Shown one piece after another: positions 24,442 to 33,359 of a stretch of DNA of 33,834 nucleotides. A program made the translations under genes and the position numbers. Origin of the DNA: Candidatus Schekmanbacteria bacterium (GTDB taxonomy: Bacteria; CSSED10-310; JACPHN01). The notes under the pieces were generated by a model. The model saw nothing but the letters and a program-made list of their open reading frames with translations. It was not told the origin of the DNA and searched no databases. The stretch spans positions 1 to 33,834 of the forward strand of contig JACPHN010000178.1 in the NCBI GenBank assembly GCA_016188575.1. Reading direction: 5' to 3'. The stretch's first letter is position 1, and every line of letters begins with the position of its first letter.

Positions 24442-25988
24442 CTCCCGCAAGCGCGCCGGGCGCGGAGCCCCGCTGGCGTCGTCGCCAGGCCACCGCGAGC
24501 GGTCTCGCGGTAGGCGGCGTCCATGCGCCGTCCCACCTCCGCGACCGTATCAATCACCTCATCGGCGGGAACCGGAAAGGCCATCCCGGCGAGCGCCATC
24601 TCGGCGGCCGCAATGGCCTGAACGGCCGCGGATGCGTTGCGATAGCCGCACGGGATCTCGACGAGCCCGGCGAGCGGATCACAGATCAGCCCGATCATCC
24701 CCTGTAGCGCGAGGCTGACGGCCTGCGAAACCTGCTCGGCGCTACCGCCTTCGGCATACGTTACGGCCGCCGCGGCCATGGCGGCCGCTGACCCCGTCTC
24801 CGCCTGGCAGCCGCCCTCCGCTCCCGATAGCGTCGCCCGTGCGGCGATGACCGCGCCCACACCGCCGGCGACGAGGAGAGCGTTTGCGAGCGCCTCCTTG
24901 CCCCAGCCGCGCGCGTTCGCCAGCACGAAGAGCACCGCCGGCAGGACTCCCGCCCCGCCCGCGGTGGGCGCGGCCGCGATCACGCCCATCCGCGCGTTTA
25001 CCTCGAGCACCGCCAACGCCGCGGCGAGCACGTCGCGAAGGGTATCACCGACCAGCCGCGGCGCGTGATCCGCAAGCGTGGCTGCCCGCCACCCGGAAAG
25101 GCCGGACGGGCTCGGCGTGCGCTCCCCGAGACCGCGGCGGACCGACGCCTGCATGACCTCCAGCGTTTGTTCGAGCCGCGCGCGCAACCCCTCCTTGCTG
25201 CCGCCATGCGCGGTCGCCATCTCGGCGATCGCCGCCGCGAGGTCGCCGCCGCCGGCTGTGCAGGCCGCCAGCAGTGACGCCATGGAGCCGGGAAGCTCCC
25301 CCTGGGCGCCGCTAGCCCGGCTTACCGGAGCGATGCTCCGCACTCGGTGCACCCAGGAAAATCGCGAGATCGCGCCGAGCGCCGCGGCACTCGGCGCCGT
25401 GTCGGTCTCCAGCACCATCACCGCATCCGCGCCCCGATAGCGGCGGCCGACGTGCATCGTCGCCAGGTTGACACCGTCTTCCGCAAGCACGCCGGTAATG
25501 TGGGCAATGGACCCCGGCACGTCGCTGGCGACCACCATGACGGCGGGCAAGTCGCCGCGCACCCGCACCGCAAACCCGTCAACGGCGCTGATCTCGACCA
25601 CGCCGCCGCCGAGCGAGGCGCCGGTCACCTCGACGCGTTCCTTGCAGCGCTGAAGCACGAAACGCACGCTGTTGGGGTGCGCACCCTGCCCGAGATCTTC
25701 GGAGTGGAATACCACTTTCATGCCGGCGGGGCCGGCCAGCTCGCGACTGGTGCCGAGGCGTTCATCCGCCGGGTCCAGACCAAGAAGGCCGCCGATCAAG
25801 GCCGGCTGCGTCCCGTGACCTTCGCCTGTCGCCGCGAACGACCCGTGCAAACCGATGCGCGCACGCTCCGGAGTGCCGCCTAGGATTTGCCGCGCGAGCA
25901 GGCCCAGCCGACACGCGCCCGCGGTATGCGAGCTCGACGGGCCGACCATGATCGGCCCCAGGACGTCGAACAGCGTAACCAGCGCCAT
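24432..25988 (-). CDS. sdaA: L-serine ammonia-lyase (iron-sulfur dependent), single chain with ACT domain
   Basis: A 518-residue enzyme that converts L-serine to pyruvate and ammonia with a 4Fe-4S cluster. The beta domain opens with LFDVLGPIMVGPSSSHTAGA, an ACT domain follows (about 145-220: VMVVASDVPGSIAHITGVLA), and then the alpha domain (SMASLLAACTAGG, APTAGGAGVLPAV). Cluster cysteines are visible in GGCQAETG, LICDPLAGLVEIPC and the very C-terminal ACGRCA, which ends one residue after Cys like the tail of E. coli SdaA. Bacillus has the two halves as separate subunits. ATG 25988 has GAGGGCGAG just upstream, 11 bp after the methyltransferase; the open frame extends further upstream only by chance. 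It overlaps the oligosaccharyltransferase start by 10 bp. Confidence 0.92.
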   Translation of the reverse strand: MALVTLFDVLGPIMVGPSSSHTAGACRLGLLARQILGGTPERARIGLHGSFAATGEGHGTQPALIGGLLGLDPADERLGTSRELAGPAGMKVVFHSEDLGQGAHPNSVRFVLQRCKERVEVTGASLGGGVVEISAVDGFAVRVRGDLPAVMVVASDVPGSIAHITGVLAEDGVNLATMHVGRRYRGADAVMVLETDTAPSAAALGAISRFSWVHRVRSIAPVSRASGAQGELPGSMASLLAACTAGGGDLAAAIAEMATAHGGSKEGLRARLEQTLEVMQASVRRGLGERTPSPSGLSGWRAATLADHAPRLVGDTLRDVLAAALAVLEVNARMGVIAAAPTAGGAGVLPAVLFVLANARGWGKEALANALLVAGGVGAVIAARATLSGAEGGCQAETGSAAAMAAAAVTYAEGGSAEQVSQAVSLALQGMIGLICDPLAGLVEIPCGYRNASAAVQAIAAAEMALAGMAFPVPADEVIDTVAEVGRRMDAAYRETARGGLATTPAGLRARRACGRCA

Positions 25989-25999
25989 CTCGCCCTCTG

Positions 26000-26638
26000 C
26001 TATCCGAACGCGGGTGGCGCGGGCGGCGCGGGCGGTGTGACGGTGGCGAGAATCATCGTCCACGGCAGCGGCGACCGGCTGGCGACCGGCCGCGCCTGCT
26101 CCGCAACCAGTCTTGCAAACGCCCTGCGCGACCAGTGCTGCAAGTGACCGGGGGTATTGCCCCAGGCCGATAGATAGGCACCGCGCACCATGTTTAGCCC
26201 GCGCCACAGCGGTTCGCGCGGGACGCTCAGGATGACGTGGCGCCGCGACACGCGCACGAGCTCGCGCAACCCCTGCCTCGGATCGCGCAGGTGCTCGAGC
26301 ACCTCGAAGGCACACACCAGGTCGAATGACCGGTCGGCAAACGGCAGCACCTCCAGCGTGCATTGCACCGGCGTCGCGTCAACCCGCTCGCGCGCCTCCC
26401 GGAGGACGCGTGCCCCCAGATCCGTGATCACGATTCGCGCCCGCGGCTCCAACCACGATTCGAAGCGCAACGCCATGCCGCCCTCGCCTCCGCCCGCGTC
26501 GAGCACACTGCGGGCGCCGAGCGGCGCGATCAACTCGCGGGCCGCAGCCAAAAATCCCCTCATCAGGAGCCGTGCCACGGGGTTCTTCGACCCGAGCTTG
26601 TCGTAGGTGTTGCCCTCCACCAACGCCATCTCGGTCAC
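26000..26638 (-). CDS. SAM-dependent methyltransferase (type 11)
   Basis: A 212-residue class I methyltransferase. Motif I is [17 protein letters not shown] (about 44-60), the acidic end of strand 2 is IVITDLG, motif II is [16 protein letters not shown] and the post-motif strand is [12 protein letters not shown]. The substrate is unknown; this type often acts on lipids, quinones or sugars and is frequent beside polyprenyl-phosphate glycosyltransferases. GTG 26638 forms a GTGA overlap with the GT2 stop codon; ATG 26629 is an alternative. The C-terminus is a Pro/Ala repeat ([11 protein letters not shown]). Confidence 0.85.
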   Translation of the reverse strand: MTEMALVEGNTYDKLGSKNPVARLLMRGFLAAARELIAPLGARSVLDAGGGEGGMALRFESWLEPRARIVITDLGARVLREARERVDATPVQCTLEVLPFADRSFDLVCAFEVLEHLRDPRQGLRELVRVSRRHVILSVPREPLWRGLNMVRGAYLSAWGNTPGHLQHWSRRAFARLVAEQARPVASRSPLPWTMILATVTPPAPPAPPAFG

Positions 26639-27618
26639 GGTCCGAGCACCTCCTCCCGGCCCGGTCCGGAAGCTTGGTAGCGGCCTCGCTGGCTCGCGAC
26701 GACGGTTTCCCCGAGCAGCGCCGCCGCCCCAACGATCACTCCGACCAGAATGATCATGATGTCCGATTCGCGCACATCGCTATGAATCTGCCAGTCCCAC
26801 ACGAACTTCAGCAGCCCTCCGGCGCACAGCGCCAGGGACACGGGCATCAGGATCTTCATGGGCCGGAATAGCACCACCGTCCGCACGACGTTCATCAGAT
26901 AATTATACGTATCCTTGATCGGGTGAAACGTCGACTTGCCGATCCGGGGGTAGTAAGGAATCGAAACGTAGCGGACGATGTAGTCGTTGCACAGATAGGC
27001 GAGCGTGATCGTGGTGACCCACGAGTGGGTGTCGGGCAGGATGCCGAGGAAGAGCAGCGCCGTCGCGCGCCGAAAGGCGCGGAGGCCGCTGTTGAGGTCC
27101 GGAATGCGGCTCCCCGAAATTATCTGCGCCAGGTGCCGGATCGCTTCCTTGGCGATCGTTCGCAACACCCGCATCGTGCCCGCCTCGTGGTCGCGAGCGC
27201 CCACGACCATGTCGGCCCGCTCGAGCTCGCGGACCAAGTCCGGGATCCGGTCGTTTGGATAGGTCCCGTCGGCGTCGGTCATGACGATGATCTCGCCGCG
27301 CGCATGGCGCAGCGCCGTCTTGCGCGCGCGGCCGTTACCCATGTTGCGCTCGTGCCGCACCACCCGCGCCCCATTCTCGACGGCGAGCGCGGCGGTTCGG
27401 TCCGTACATCCGTCGTCGACCACGAGAACCTCGTACGTCCAGCCTGCTGCCTGCATCGCTGCGTGGATCGCGCAGAGATCGTGCACGATCGCCTTTTCCT
27501 CATTGTACGCGGGAAGCGCCACCGTGATCAACGGCGGGCTGCTTTCGGGCTCGGTCACCGTTTTCGATTCTCGCTGCTCTTGCCTTCCCGCGGTCTTGTG
27601 CCGGAGCTGCGCGTGCAT
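26635..27618 (-). CDS. Family 2 glycosyltransferase, polyprenyl-phosphate mannose/glucose synthase-like
   Basis: A 327-residue GT-A enzyme. It has [24 protein letters not shown], the DxD motif in MTDADGTYP, and GLRAFRR, as in dolichol-phosphate mannose synthases. Two membrane helices near the C-terminus (about 252-272 and 290-312) anchor it. It would charge a polyprenyl phosphate with a sugar for GT-C enzymes such as the oligosaccharyltransferase and the TMTC-like proteins. I took ATG 27618; the frame is open to 27840 but that would run into the divergent gene, and GTG 27558 is also possible. First in a four-gene leftward operon (GT2, methyltransferase, sdaA, oligosaccharyltransferase). Confidence 0.88.
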   Translation of the reverse strand: MHAQLRHKTAGRQEQRESKTVTEPESSPPLITVALPAYNEEKAIVHDLCAIHAAMQAAGWTYEVLVVDDGCTDRTAALAVENGARVVRHERNMGNGRARKTALRHARGEIIVMTDADGTYPNDRIPDLVRELERADMVVGARDHEAGTMRVLRTIAKEAIRHLAQIISGSRIPDLNSGLRAFRRATALLFLGILPDTHSWVTTITLAYLCNDYIVRYVSIPYYPRIGKSTFHPIKDTYNYLMNVVRTVVLFRPMKILMPVSLALCAGGLLKFVWDWQIHSDVRESDIMIILVGVIVGAAALLGETVVASQRGRYQASGPGREEVLGP

Positions 27619-27736
27619 CACGAGCCGGCGGAAGGGATGCGACGCCCGGAGATTGTGGCACGGGACTTGTCGAGGCGCAACGGCCGCTGATAGATTGGCG
27701 CTCGTGTGAACCCCGGAACGGAAGAGGGATCTGCTC

Positions 27737-29533
27737 GTGCCCACACTGGAATCACTGGCAAGAAACCGCGCGGCGCTCACGGCAGCTCTTTTTTTGCTCT
27801 GTTGCGCCGCGTACGCGTCATCATACCTCAACGATTTCACTTATGACGACGAACCGGTCATCGTGCTCAACCCGGATGTCGAGAACCCTGATCTGGTCAC
27901 GATTTTCCTCGACCGGCCGTTCAACTACCGGCTGGATTACCGCCCGCTCACCCGTCTGGTCTGGGCGCTTTCTTTTCGGCGCGTCAACGGCGTCGCTGAC
28001 CCCCGGCCTTTCCACGTCGCGCACCTGATCCTGCACGCTACCGTCGCGGTGCTGCTGTTTGCTTTCCTGGCGCGGCTCGGCCCGGGACGCGCCTGGGCGT
28101 GGTGGAGCGCGGCGCTTTTCGGTGTGCATCCGGTCTATTCCGAGGCGGTTTTCAACGCCTCCTACCTCGGGGATACGCTGGTGGCCGCCGGCGGGCTGTC
28201 GGCGATGATCCTGCTCGATCGCGTCGTCCGCAGCGGCGACGCGGGCGCCTCCTGGCGTGGCCTCGCCGCCATGGGCTGCGCCGCAGCGTTGTTCGCCGCG
28301 CTGCTCTCCAAGGAGACGGCGATCTACCTGCTGCCGGCGCTGGCGTGCCAGCTCTGGTGGAACGGCGGGCTGCCGTACGGAGCAGCGCTCGGCGAACGCC
28401 TGCGCCAGGTGCGCCGCACCTGGCTCACGGTCGCCTTTTGGCTCCTCGTCACGGGGCTCTTCCTCGCCATGATGCACACCGCCACGGGGCGGCTCATGCG
28501 CGAGCAACAGCCGAAAAAGGCCGATGTCCCGACGATTGGCACCTCGCTTCCGGTGCGGCTGTACAGCGCCGCCGGCGTGACCGCGCGGTATGCCAGGCTG
28601 CTGGTGTGGCCGGTGGGCCTGTCTCCCGACTACTCGATCCCGGCTGTTCTCCCGGAGACTTCGCCCTGGTCGCCACGCGTGCTCGTGGGCGCGGGGTTGC
28701 TCGCGGCCCTCGCCGGCGGGGCGATCGCTGTCGCGCGGCGCCGGCGAGACAACGGTCCCCTCTTGCTCCTCGCGCTGTTCGCATTCCCGTATTTTCTGAC
28801 GTCCAACATCGCCTTTCCGACCTTCGCAATGGCGGAACGCTACCTGTATCTCCCGAGCCTCGGCCTGATTCCACTGGTCCTGCTGATCGCCTCCCCGCTG
28901 GTCCGGTATGCGCGCCTGCGGCCGCGATCCGCCGCATTTCTCGGCGCGGCGCTCCTCGCTGTCATCGCCAGCACGACGTTTCGGCGCGGCTTCGACTGGT
29001 TCGACAACTATTATCTGTTCGGCGCGACCGTGGCGCGCGGCCAGGCGAGCGCCAAGGCCGAGCACAACTTTGCGCTCGCGTGCCGCAATCGCCTGGCGCT
29101 TGACCGGGCGATCGAGCACGCTTCGCGGGCGCTGGCGCTGCGGCCCGATTATCGAGACGCCGCGACCTTGCGGGCGAGCACCTACGAGCTACTGGGCAAG
29201 TCTGCGGAGGCGCTCGCGGACTACGACCGGATCATTGAGCTTGGCGGCGATCATCGCGCGCTGTCCAACCGCGGTCGGCTGCGCCTCGCCAAGGGCGACG
29301 CGAGCGGCGCAGAGAAGGATTTTACCGAGGCGCTGCGCCGGAGCCCCGACTACGTTTTCGCGCTGCTCAATCGCGCGTATCTCTACCAGCAGACCGGCGA
29401 GCTCGGGCGCGCCCGTGCCGACGCGGCACGCGCCGTCGAGGTGGCCGAAGCTACCGGCGACAAGATGCTCGAACAGGCCCGCACGCTGTTGGCGAGCCTG
29501 ACCCAGGGCGAGCGGGACTTGCAGCCAGAGTAA
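27737..29533 (+). CDS. TMTC-like membrane protein with TPR domain (second copy)
   Basis: A 598-residue protein related to the one at 20381. The first external loop has LNDFTYDDEPVIVLNPDV with the acidic pair, then YRPLTRLVWALSF, FGVHPVYSEAVFNASYLGD, ALLSKETAIYLLPAL, a GLSPDYSIPA segment like the DUF1736 signature of TMTCs, and MAERYLYLPSLGLIP. About ten membrane helices precede TPR units (about 460-590: AIEHASRALALRPDYRDA, AEKDFTEALRRSPDYVFA). It should use a polyprenyl-linked sugar outside the membrane to modify proteins (inference). GTG 27737 is preceded by GGAAGAGGGA. It is divergent from the GT2 gene across about 118 bp. Confidence 0.82.
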   Translation: MPTLESLARNRAALTAALFLLCCAAYASSYLNDFTYDDEPVIVLNPDVENPDLVTIFLDRPFNYRLDYRPLTRLVWALSFRRVNGVADPRPFHVAHLILHATVAVLLFAFLARLGPGRAWAWWSAALFGVHPVYSEAVFNASYLGDTLVAAGGLSAMILLDRVVRSGDAGASWRGLAAMGCAAALFAALLSKETAIYLLPALACQLWWNGGLPYGAALGERLRQVRRTWLTVAFWLLVTGLFLAMMHTATGRLMREQQPKKADVPTIGTSLPVRLYSAAGVTARYARLLVWPVGLSPDYSIPAVLPETSPWSPRVLVGAGLLAALAGGAIAVARRRRDNGPLLLLALFAFPYFLTSNIAFPTFAMAERYLYLPSLGLIPLVLLIASPLVRYARLRPRSAAFLGAALLAVIASTTFRRGFDWFDNYYLFGATVARGQASAKAEHNFALACRNRLALDRAIEHASRALALRPDYRDAATLRASTYELLGKSAEALADYDRIIELGGDHRALSNRGRLRLAKGDASGAEKDFTEALRRSPDYVFALLNRAYLYQQTGELGRARADAARAVEVAEATGDKMLEQARTLLASLTQGERDLQPE

Positions 29534-29607
29534 CCCTCGGTATATGTGGCCTCTAGGCCGAAGGCGGCTGCCAGCGCACCGGCTAACGGGGACGAAAGGA
29601 GAGGACC

Positions 29608-31071
29608 ATGGCCGAAAATCAGGTCAATGCCGACGCTATCGAAAGCCCGCACTTGATTGTCACAAGCCCTGGAAAGGCGCCATTCGTCTTCCAGCTCCCG
29701 GTAGGGAAAACAGTGATAGGTCGCGATGCCGATAACGATCTCGTCCTGGACGTACAGGGAGTATCCCGCCACCACTGCCAGATCGAAACAGACGGTGAGC
29801 GCCACATTGTCATCGACCGCGACAGCAAGAACGGGATCGAGCTCGATGGCGTGCGTATTTCCGGGCGCGCCGAGCTGAGCCATCAGTCGCGGCTCGCGGT
29901 CGGGGACGCTGAGCTCACCTACCACAATCGGGCGCAACCGGCGGCAACCAGGCACGTCTCTGCTACTCTGCTCGACGCTGTCCGCGCGCAAGCCCAGGGC
30001 ACCGAAGCCGCGGATGCCCGGTGGGAAAAGATCGCCGGTGCCGACTTCGCCCGCGACAGACTCGCGCTGCGGGTGCGATCCGGGGCTGATGCCGGCACGG
30101 TATTCGACCTGTCCGGAGCCCTGTTCAGAATCGGCCGGCGCCCGGACTCCGATGTCGTACTTGCGCACGAGTCGGTGTCGCTCGACCATGCGCTGATCCG
30201 CAGGACGCCAACCCATTTCGTGCTCCACGACCTGTGCAGCGTCAACGGCGTTCGCGTCGGCGGCCAACCCGTAGATACCGCGGATCTGATCAACGGCAGC
30301 GAGATCAGTATTGGGTCGGTTCTCCTCCAGGTTCGCTGTGCCCCGGCACCCGCCGCCGACACGCGGCCGGCACCGCGCGAGCGCACCCGCGGAAGAGGAC
30401 GGTTCTTTACCGCGATCCTCGCGGCGTTATCGGCCGGCGCGATCCTCGCGACTGGCGGATTGTTCCTGCATGCGCGTGAGATGCTGCGGGTGAGCCGGCT
30501 TCCCGGCACCGCCGTCGCCGCGGAGCGCGCCGGTGGAGCGCCCGTCGGGAAGTCAGGGGGCGCCGGCGGCGAGCCCAGGGCTGAGGGGGCAAACGCCGCG
30601 ATCGCACCGGCCGGCGACGCGGCGCCCGTACCCCGAACCGAGGTACCCGCGCCGCCGGTGGCAAGCGCCGAGTCGTCCACCCCCGCCGCTCAGGATCAGG
30701 ACGCGGAGTCCGAGCTTGTCATCGCCGACATGCCCGGCCCCGACGCGACAATGGAAGAGCGCATGGCGTATTTTCGCACCCAGGCTCTCTACGACTACCG
30801 GAGCCAGGGTCCCGACTCGGCTCTCGCCCGGTTGCGGCAAGCCGTGCTGCTGGTTCCTGAGGGCGACGCGGATCGCTCCGAGTTGGAGCACCTGGCCGAA
30901 TCTCTGGAAGCGATAAAGTCCGCGCTTGCCCGGGCCGTGACGGTCGCAGCGGGCGGTGACGAGCAGGCCACACGCGCGGCCTGGCGGGCGGCGGTAGAAG
31001 TCGAGGCACAAGGCCTGCCGGAGGCGTATCGCGCACTGGGGCGCCAGCTTTCGGCGCTGGGCTCACGGTGA
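29608..31071 (+). CDS. Membrane protein with two FHA domains
   Basis: A 487-residue protein. FHA 1 (about 14-105) has TVIGRDADNDLVL, VSRHHCQIE and DSKNGIELDG, with all phosphothreonine-contact residues. FHA 2 (about 150-245) has FRIGRRPDSDVVL, SVSLDHALI and CSVNGVRVGG; its SxxH is kept. A basic stretch leads to one membrane helix (about 268-288, AILAALSAGAILATGGLFL), then a long Ala/Gly/Pro linker and a helical C-terminal domain (about 385-485) that would be periplasmic. So phosphothreonine reading inside may be linked to something outside. ATG 29608 has GGAGAGG upstream. The lipase gene starts 14 bp downstream, so the two form one unit. Confidence 0.88.
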   Translation: MAENQVNADAIESPHLIVTSPGKAPFVFQLPVGKTVIGRDADNDLVLDVQGVSRHHCQIETDGERHIVIDRDSKNGIELDGVRISGRAELSHQSRLAVGDAELTYHNRAQPAATRHVSATLLDAVRAQAQGTEAADARWEKIAGADFARDRLALRVRSGADAGTVFDLSGALFRIGRRPDSDVVLAHESVSLDHALIRRTPTHFVLHDLCSVNGVRVGGQPVDTADLINGSEISIGSVLLQVRCAPAPAADTRPAPRERTRGRGRFFTAILAALSAGAILATGGLFLHAREMLRVSRLPGTAVAAERAGGAPVGKSGGAGGEPRAEGANAAIAPAGDAAPVPRTEVPAPPVASAESSTPAAQDQDAESELVIADMPGPDATMEERMAYFRTQALYDYRSQGPDSALARLRQAVLLVPEGDADRSELEHLAESLEAIKSALARAVTVAAGGDEQATRAAWRAAVEVEAQGLPEAYRALGRQLSALGSR

Positions 31072-31085
31072 GGGGGAGGCAAGCA

Positions 31086-32540
31086 ATGATGACAATACGA
31101 GGGTCCTGGAAGAAACACCAGTGCCGTCTTCGCCAGGTCATGATTTGCGCCGCGTCGTTGTTCGTTCCGCTTCTCGTCTCTCCCGCCGCCGACGCCAAGG
31201 GCGGCGACAAGGAGCCGGCGCGTTGCCTCTGGGAACGCGACTGGGGGGAAGGCCCGTGCAACTCCGGCAAGGTCGAGGTTGCCGGGTGCAGCGGCAGCGA
31301 CTGCGGTTGTTCTATCTCGCGTTGTTTCAATAACCTGTCGAGCTACCAGGACTTCCGCGACTGCGGCGATCACCTGGATCGCGCCTGTCGAATCGACGAG
31401 CGGCCGGTGATCGAGGGCCAGTGGGGAGGAGCGTGCAAGTCCAACCGCGCGGAGGTTGCGGGCTGCTACGCGAGCTGCAACGGCTCGACGAGCATGTGCT
31501 TCAAGACGGTGGAGGAGGTGGACAGCAAGCGCGCGGTATTCGTGGCGGCGCTGGCCGCGAACCTCGCCTATGCAGGCGAAATCGACCGCGGCCCCACGAA
31601 TACGCCCGAACCGCTGGCCGACGTCGAAGCGGCGCTCGCCGAGGCTCTTCCGAGACTCTACGCGCCCCCCCTCGGGCCCAACGCGACCCGCGTCATCAAG
31701 GCCTTTCGCTACCCGGAAAAAGATCTGTTCGCCTTCGGCACCGTCGAAACCACCTCGATCGTGATCGCTTTTCGGGGGTCACGGGGGGGCTTCGGCGATG
31801 CGGTAAAGGACTGCTGGGAGCGCCACGGCACCGGTGTCCTGGGGGTCGCGCAAGCGATCGGAGATGTCATCATCGGCAATTTCGACGCCTGCCTGCAGGA
31901 CACCCTCGAAAGCGATCCGGACGGTGCAAACTGGGCGATGAACCTCGACCGCGCTCCCGACGACGCGTGCCCGGGGATGTCGGGGCTGCTCACGCATCAC
32001 GGCATCTGCACCGGCCTCGATCACGTCTACCTGGATATCAAGACCTGGATCGCGCAGCAACGAGGGGGGCGCAGGCTCATTGTAACGGGGCACAGTCTGG
32101 GAGGTGCGCTGGCGACCCTGCTGATGTATCGTCTCATGAAGGATGGCGCGACGACACCCATGGATCGGTTTTACACGTTCGCGGCGCCCTGGGTGGGGTA
32201 CCGGGACTGCGTGCTGGGCACGGAATCCCTGTACGCCGCGTATGGGTACAGGCAGAAGCAGACTGCCGTCAAGGGCTGGCGAATGGAAATGCTCGGCGAT
32301 CCCGTGCCGGTCATGACCAAGGTGGCGAACTTGTGCACCCGCGGGCCGGGCTTTGGATTTCCCTATTATCCGTTTCCCCGGATTGACTCTGAAAATCCGC
32401 ACAATGGAGACAACTACGTTGCGGCTGCCGCGGACGCCCACGTGGCGGCCGGGGGCGCGAGCTGCTCGAGCTCTGGCTCGTGCACCTGGCGGCAGGGATC
32501 GTGCTGCTTCGGCGGGGTGATTCCGGTGGCGGTGCCGTGA
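31086..32540 (+). CDS. Secreted class-3 lipase with Cys-rich repeats
   Basis: A 484-residue alpha/beta hydrolase. ATG 31086 has GGGGGAGG six bases upstream (an earlier in-frame GTG would overlap the FHA gene). The signal peptide (MICAASLFVPLLVSPAADA) is followed by two related Cys-rich units of about 30 residues, CNSGKVEVAGC and CKSNRAEVAGC. The lipase_3 domain has VIAFRGSRGG, the nucleophile elbow TGHSLGGALATLL (Ser337), FYTFAAPWVGYRD and MLGDPVPVM with the probable catalytic Asp; the His is in the segment with NPHNG or DAHVAAG. A Cys-rich tail (CSSSGSCTWRQGSCC) closes the protein. It should hydrolyse acylglycerols or phospholipids outside the cell and could be a type II secretion substrate, though that is only inferred. 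Confidence 0.88.
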   Translation: MMTIRGSWKKHQCRLRQVMICAASLFVPLLVSPAADAKGGDKEPARCLWERDWGEGPCNSGKVEVAGCSGSDCGCSISRCFNNLSSYQDFRDCGDHLDRACRIDERPVIEGQWGGACKSNRAEVAGCYASCNGSTSMCFKTVEEVDSKRAVFVAALAANLAYAGEIDRGPTNTPEPLADVEAALAEALPRLYAPPLGPNATRVIKAFRYPEKDLFAFGTVETTSIVIAFRGSRGGFGDAVKDCWERHGTGVLGVAQAIGDVIIGNFDACLQDTLESDPDGANWAMNLDRAPDDACPGMSGLLTHHGICTGLDHVYLDIKTWIAQQRGGRRLIVTGHSLGGALATLLMYRLMKDGATTPMDRFYTFAAPWVGYRDCVLGTESLYAAYGYRQKQTAVKGWRMEMLGDPVPVMTKVANLCTRGPGFGFPYYPFPRIDSENPHNGDNYVAAAADAHVAAGGASCSSSGSCTWRQGSCCFGGVIPVAVP

Positions 32541-32570
32541 CCTGAACCCACCGCCTGCTACCGCAAGCTG

Positions 32571-32660
32571 TGCGGAAAGCGCATTACGAAGACCTCCTAC
32601 CTCACCTCCCCCGCAAGCGGGGAAGGGACGGAGGGGGCGCCGTCGCTTCGACGCCGAACA
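32571..32660 (+). repeat. Dispersed ~85-bp repeat, copy 5
   Basis: The clearest copy: GCGGAAAGCGCATTACGAAG, ACCTCCTACCTCACC, hairpin CCCCCGCAAGCGGGG, AAGGGACGGAGGGGGCGCCG and TCGCTTCGACGCCGAACAG. It starts about 30 bp after the lipase stop codon, as copy 1 does after the anti-sigma gene. Confidence 0.75.
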
Positions 32661-32723
32661 GACGGTGTATTCGGGGCGGCAAGCGGGCGTGCGCCCTCGC
32701 CGAGGTGGTGATAAGGTGCCCGC

Positions 32724-33359
32724 ATGTCTTCGATGCTCCATCAAGCGCTGCTCGCGCTGTTCGAGAACTGCCACGAGCTGGCCGTCGAGCTGCTGCGCGG
32801 CGTTGCGGATGTCCATCTTCCCGCCTTCGACCGGGTGCGCGGGGATCCGCGACCAGTCGGCAAGCCCGCCCGGTGGAGCTGCGCTCCGACGCGGTGATTC
32901 TCCTTGAGCGCGCCGTCTGCCGGAGCTGGCGGTGCTGTCGGCGTTCTCATCAACTTCGGTAGTCACAGCAAGCTTGAGCGGACCTCCGGCCGCGCCCTCG
33001 TCGGCCTCGAATGCGATCTCGTCTGCACCGTGGTCGCCGTCGTACCGATCGCGCCGGACCACGCCGTGTTATCCCGTCTGAGCGATGCGACCCAGACGGC
33101 GCTCGCCTGGGCCGGCATCCTCGATGATGTCGACAGGGGCCCCCTCAACATCGACCGGGCGCAGAAGCGACAGGCGCAACAGGAGGCAAAGTCCGCGGCC
33201 GAGGTTCTGCCTCAGGCGATGCGCGAGACTCGGCTTGGGGGAGAGCTACTTCCGCGCGGACGCCCTCTGCTCGTGCTACCTTGGCACATTTCAGGTCAGG
33301 TCCGTTCAACCCGTCAATTGCCAACCCCCGGCGGTTCGGGCTATCGTCATAGCCTATGA
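32724..33359 (+). pseudogene. Frameshifted gene of a conserved hypothetical family
   Basis: ATG 32724 starts MSSMLHQALLALFENCHELA, then VELLRGVADVHLPAFDRVR, which resembles the start of a family of short proteins often found in many copies in actinobacteria and myxobacteria ('MPSMLHEAL...'). The frame then meets a stop near 32895, but the matching continuation RPVELRSDAVILLER lies in another frame at about 32870-32910. The first frame resumes after about 32920 with GAVGVLIN and VCTVVAVVPIAPDHAV, and ends at 33359. Two compensating frameshifts explain this; a sequencing error is the other option. The family link is from memory and the function is unknown. Confidence 0.4.

Noticed and set aside
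27821-29119. 432-residue open frame on the minus strand
   Set aside because: It is a shadow of the second TMTC-like gene without any recognisable feature.
32904-33359. Possible RusA-like resolvase ('ALAWAGILDDV')
   Set aside because: Only a short loose likeness, with no conserved Asp set; the frame is better explained as the tail of the broken gene starting at 32724.
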